Source of the DNA: Thermogutta sp. | GTDB lineage: Bacteria; Planctomycetota; Planctomycetia; Pirellulales; Thermoguttaceae | DNA length: 8,064 nucleotides | Assembly: GCF_014359955.1 (NCBI RefSeq) | Contig: NZ_JACIYL010000128.1 | Location: 1-8,064, forward strand | Direction: 5' to 3' | Notes under the pieces: generated by a model | Told to the model about the DNA's origin: nothing | The model's input: the letters and a program-made list of their open reading frames with translations, nothing else | The model's database searches: none | Translations under genes and position numbers: made by a program | Part shown: positions 6,764-8,064 of the stretch, piece by piece | Layout: each line of letters opens with the position of its first letter | Position numbering within the stretch: position 1 is the first letter of the stretch

Positions 6764-6794
6764 GCTTCTCGGCGTTGGACAATCCATTGCCTTT

Positions 6795-6816
6795 CGCCGG
6801 GGACTCAAGTCCGGCG
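6795..6816 (+). repeat. Palindrome 6
   Basis: CGCC (6795-6798), two bulged G, then GGACT (6801-6805) pair with AGTCC (6808-6812) and GGCG (6813-6816) around a CA centre: nine pairs with one 2-base bulge. Only six bases separate it from palindrome 7. Confidence 0.75.
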
Positions 6817-6822
6817 TGGAGT

Positions 6823-6845
6823 GCGGCGATTCATCGCCGCTTTTT
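6823..6845 (+). repeat. Palindrome 7, followed by five T (terminator-like)
   Basis: GCGGCGAT (6823-6830) is the exact complement of ATCGCCGC (6833-6840), realistically a 7-bp stem with TTCA tetraloop, and is followed directly by TTTTT (6841-6845). This has the form of an intrinsic terminator for rightward transcription, although the nearest upstream gene ends 450 bp earlier. I list it as a family member with possible terminator activity. Confidence 0.75.
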
Positions 6846-6847
6846 GG

Positions 6848-6865
6848 TGAAGGCTCTAGCCTTCA
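6848..6865 (+). repeat. Palindrome 8
   Basis: TGAAGGCT (6848-6855) pairs perfectly with AGCCTTCA (6858-6865) across a two-base CT centre. It follows palindrome 7 after two bases and is the last clear member of the cluster. Confidence 0.8.
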
Positions 6866-6928
6866 TAACCTTGCCGTCGGGCAGGACGGAATCGGGTGGT
6901 CGGTCGCGGTGGAACCCGCCCCTCCAAG

Positions 6929-6943
6929 GCGTCCGGTGGACGC
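6929..6943 (+). repeat. Small hairpin
   Basis: GCGTCC (6929-6934) pairs with GGACGC (6938-6943) around GGT. It lacks the YTC apex of the cluster members, so it may be unrelated. Confidence 0.4.
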
Positions 6944-7018
6944 GGCCAGCTTTCACGTCGACCGTTCAAGTGCCTTTCCCGGAGGCAATTGTGATGCGTG
7001 GCCCGGGGGACCGTGACC

Positions 7019-7047
7019 TTGACGAATTTGTCCCGGTGACATAGGCT
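7019..7047 (+). promoter_or_regulatory. Promoter for the crcB leader
   Basis: TTGACG (7019-7024; 5 of 6 consensus) and TAGGCT (7042-7047; 3 of 6) are separated by 17 bases. The expected start, near 7053-7055, falls directly before the first base of aptamer stem P1 at 7056. That positional fit supports the call more than the weak -10 does. Confidence 0.55.
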
Positions 7048-7055
7048 TGAAGTTG

Positions 7056-7105
7056 ACGGGGATGGAGTCCCCCGTTAAATGCCCTATCGGGCTGATGACT
7101 CCTAC
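7056..7105 (+). promoter_or_regulatory. Fluoride riboswitch aptamer (crcB motif)
   Basis: Senses fluoride, bound through Mg2+ ions, and controls crcB expression. The layout follows the crcB-motif aptamer base by base. P1 is ACGGGG (7056-7061) with CCCCGT (7070-7075), closing loop ATGGAGTC. P2 is GCCC (7081-7084) with GGGC (7089-7092) and loop TATC. TGAT follows, then GACTCC (7097-7102), which pairs perfectly with loop bases GGAGTC (7064-7069) to form the pseudoknot, then the conserved TAC. An A-rich joiner lies between P1 and P2. The location directly upstream of a CrcB gene agrees. The expression platform extends to the terminator at 7149-7172. Confidence 0.95.
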
Positions 7106-7148
7106 CGCGCAGGCATTTGCACGGCAGGGGTCGCAGCTCGCTCAGCCG

Positions 7149-7172
7149 ACCCGCTGCACAAGCGGGTTTTTT
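7149..7172 (+). terminator. Intrinsic terminator in the crcB leader (riboswitch platform)
   Basis: ACCCGCT (7149-7155) pairs perfectly with AGCGGGT (7161-7167) around GCACA, and the T-run continues to 7172, followed by G and TTTT. It lies 44 bases after the aptamer and 57 before crcB, so it is a premature terminator rather than the end of a gene. Its left arm is also complementary to an upstream segment (7128-7133), which would give an antiterminator. Confidence 0.88.
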
Positions 7173-7228
7173 GTTTTCTTGCCCGCGCGACAGTCTCCAA
7201 AGTTCGTTGCAGGTACAAGGGTGTGCTC

Positions 7229-7612
7229 ATGGCTGTTGTGGAAAAGCTGTTTTACCTCGCTCTCGCAGGGGCACTGGGCACTTTGGCGCGTTACGGCCTG
7301 GCCGGCTTCGTTCACCGTCTCAATGGGGTCAGTTTTCCCTGGGGTACGGTGACGGTGAATATTCTGGGATGTTTTGTGGCTGGATTCGTATGGAGTCTTT
7401 TGGAAAGCCGCTGGGTTCTGCCTCCGCATCTCCGGGTCGCCGTGATGGTGGGCTTTTTCGGAGCTTTCACCACCTTTTCCACTTTCATGCTGGAAACCAC
7501 GGAACTCGTGCGATCAAGCGAATGGCTCCTTGCTCTGGGGAATCTCGTGCTCCAAAATGGCCTGGGGTTGATGGCCATCGTTGTGGGGGCCTTTCTGGGC
7601 CGCATTCTGTGA
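7229..7612 (+). CDS. crcB: Fluoride-specific ion channel CrcB/Fluc
   Basis: Exports fluoride across the inner membrane as a dual-topology dimer. The 127-residue protein has four membrane segments (about 5-27, 38-58, 69-90, 98-124). Family motifs are present: GALGTLARYG (14-23) with the conserved Arg21, GTVTVNILGCFVAG (39-52) with pore Asn44, and GFFGAFTTFSTF (75-86) with the two phenylalanines (F80, F83) of the Phe box and the TTFST sodium-site region. The frame is open 50 codons further upstream, but that would translate the riboswitch and terminator. The ATG at 7229 has AAGGG seven bases ahead of it and gives the usual family length. It is controlled by the fluoride riboswitch and followed after 21 bp by a DUF190 gene. 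All functional residues are present. Confidence 0.97.
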   Translation: MAVVEKLFYLALAGALGTLARYGLAGFVHRLNGVSFPWGTVTVNILGCFVAGFVWSLLESRWVLPPHLRVAVMVGFFGAFTTFSTFMLETTELVRSSEWLLALGNLVLQNGLGLMAIVVGAFLGRIL

Positions 7613-7633
7613 TGTGACGGAGTCGATGACAAT

Positions 7634-7981
7634 ATGAAACTTCCTTATGAGGCCTATCTGCTGCGGATTTTTATTGGGGAAAGCGATCGCGTGGGAAACC
7701 GACCGCTCTATGAGGTCATCGTGGAAGAGGCCCGCCGTCGCGGTCTCGCCGGCGCTACCGTGGTCCGAGGCTTTCTGGGCTTTGGCGCCAATAGTCGCAT
7801 CCACACCGCCAAGATCCTGCGCCTTTCTGAAGACCTTCCCGTTGTTATCGAGATCGTGGACGCAGAAGAAAAAATCGAGCCATTCATTCAGGAACTCGAT
7901 GGCATGATCGAGGAAGGTCTGATTACGCTGGAAAAGGTACGGGTCATCGCGTATCGCCACAATAAGCAGGAAACGTCCTGA
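7634..7981 (+). CDS. DUF190 family protein, PII-like, linked to fluoride channel
   Basis: A 115-residue soluble protein of the DUF190 family, which folds like PII/ferredoxin-type signalling proteins and is often encoded beside crcB. Diagnostic stretches are GATVVRGFLGFGANSRIH (40-57) and LRLSEDLPVVIEIVD (62-76), followed by the helix EEKIEPFIQELDGMI and a final strand. The length is normal for the family. GGAG lies 11 bases before the ATG, a little far. The gene follows crcB by 21 bp in the same direction with no terminator between, so it should be part of the fluoride-induced transcript. Its exact function is not established; modulation of the channel or fluoride response is an inference from linkage. 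Confidence 0.92.
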   Translation: MKLPYEAYLLRIFIGESDRVGNRPLYEVIVEEARRRGLAGATVVRGFLGFGANSRIHTAKILRLSEDLPVVIEIVDAEEKIEPFIQELDGMIEEGLITLEKVRVIAYRHNKQETS

Positions 7982-8035
7982 CCTGCTCCTCTTATAACAG
8001 GGGCACCTCCAGGGAAAAAGCTAGCTCTGCTCGTC

Positions 8036-8060
8036 GGCGGTTGGCCTCTCCCAACTCGCC
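8036..8060 (+). repeat. Hairpin near the right edge, possible terminator
   Basis: GGCGG then TTGG (8036-8044) pair with CCAA, C, a bulged T and CGCC (8051-8060) around loop CCTCTC: nine pairs with one bulge. It lies 54 bp after the DUF190 stop. The window ends four bases later, so a T-run cannot be judged. It could end the crcB operon or be another intergenic palindrome. Confidence 0.5.
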
Positions 8061-8064
8061 AGAA

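Larger units (their letters stand above)
6372..7018. other. Palindrome-rich intergenic region
   Basis: About 650 bp without a credible gene; short frames here have no ribosome site and change character across each hairpin. It contains at least eight palindromes between 6399 and 6865 (listed separately) plus weaker ones: CAAACC (6504-6509) with GGTTTG (6530-6535), flanked by CCCC and GGGG; GACGC / GCGTC (6688-6709); and CCGTC / GACGG (6874-6889). No transposase or direct target duplication was seen. Confidence 0.7.

Noticed and set aside
6399..6865. CRISPR array
   Set aside because: The repeats are not identical, spacing is irregular and stems differ; no cas gene is present.
7128..7172. tRNA-like appearance (GCAGCTCGCTCAGC followed by a G+C stem)
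   Set aside because: No 7-bp anticodon loop in a 5-bp stem, no T-arm and no acceptor pairing; the segment is explained by the riboswitch terminator and antiterminator.

Overview
The window is a bacterial chromosomal segment with a G+C content that looks like roughly 55-60% by eye. It holds housekeeping nucleotide and sugar-phosphate genes on the left and a fluoride-resistance locus on the right. Gene spacing is loose, the intergenic regions are rich in palindromes, and there is an orphan tryptophan-rich protein. This would fit a planctomycete-like bacterium, but that assignment is an inference from general feel, with no marker gene to back it.

Left part (1-4392): pyrF (orotidine 5'-phosphate decarboxylase, long subfamily) runs rightward. 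It converges on a leftward block of purF (PRPP amidotransferase, Fe-S type), rpe (ribulose-phosphate 3-epimerase) and a histidine-phosphatase-fold protein. rpe and the phosphatase-like gene overlap in an ATGA and are certainly co-translated. purF is separated from rpe by about 300 bp and seems to have its own promoter. The phosphatase-like protein keeps the family outline but has lost all four core catalytic positions, so it looks like a pseudoenzyme. The theme is PRPP and pentose-phosphate use: Rpe feeds ribose phosphate, and PurF and the pyrimidine pathway consume PRPP.

Middle (4393-7018): about 940 bp without a convincing gene are followed by one unrecognised 344-residue protein gene with a strong ribosome binding site. 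After it come about 650 non-coding bp containing a dense series of short palindromes, all in the same orientation. Their stems differ but pair almost perfectly, and most have a YTC triplet near the apex. Two lie in a tandem 31-bp unit that shows a compensated stem change. Two outliers occur before the orphan gene.

Right part (7019-8064): a promoter, a textbook fluoride (crcB-motif) riboswitch and an intrinsic terminator precede crcB/fluC (fluoride channel), followed 21 bp later by a DUF190 gene. The leader can be read as a complete switch with aptamer pseudoknot, alternative hairpin, antiterminator and terminator, all using overlapping segments. The window ends in a further hairpin.
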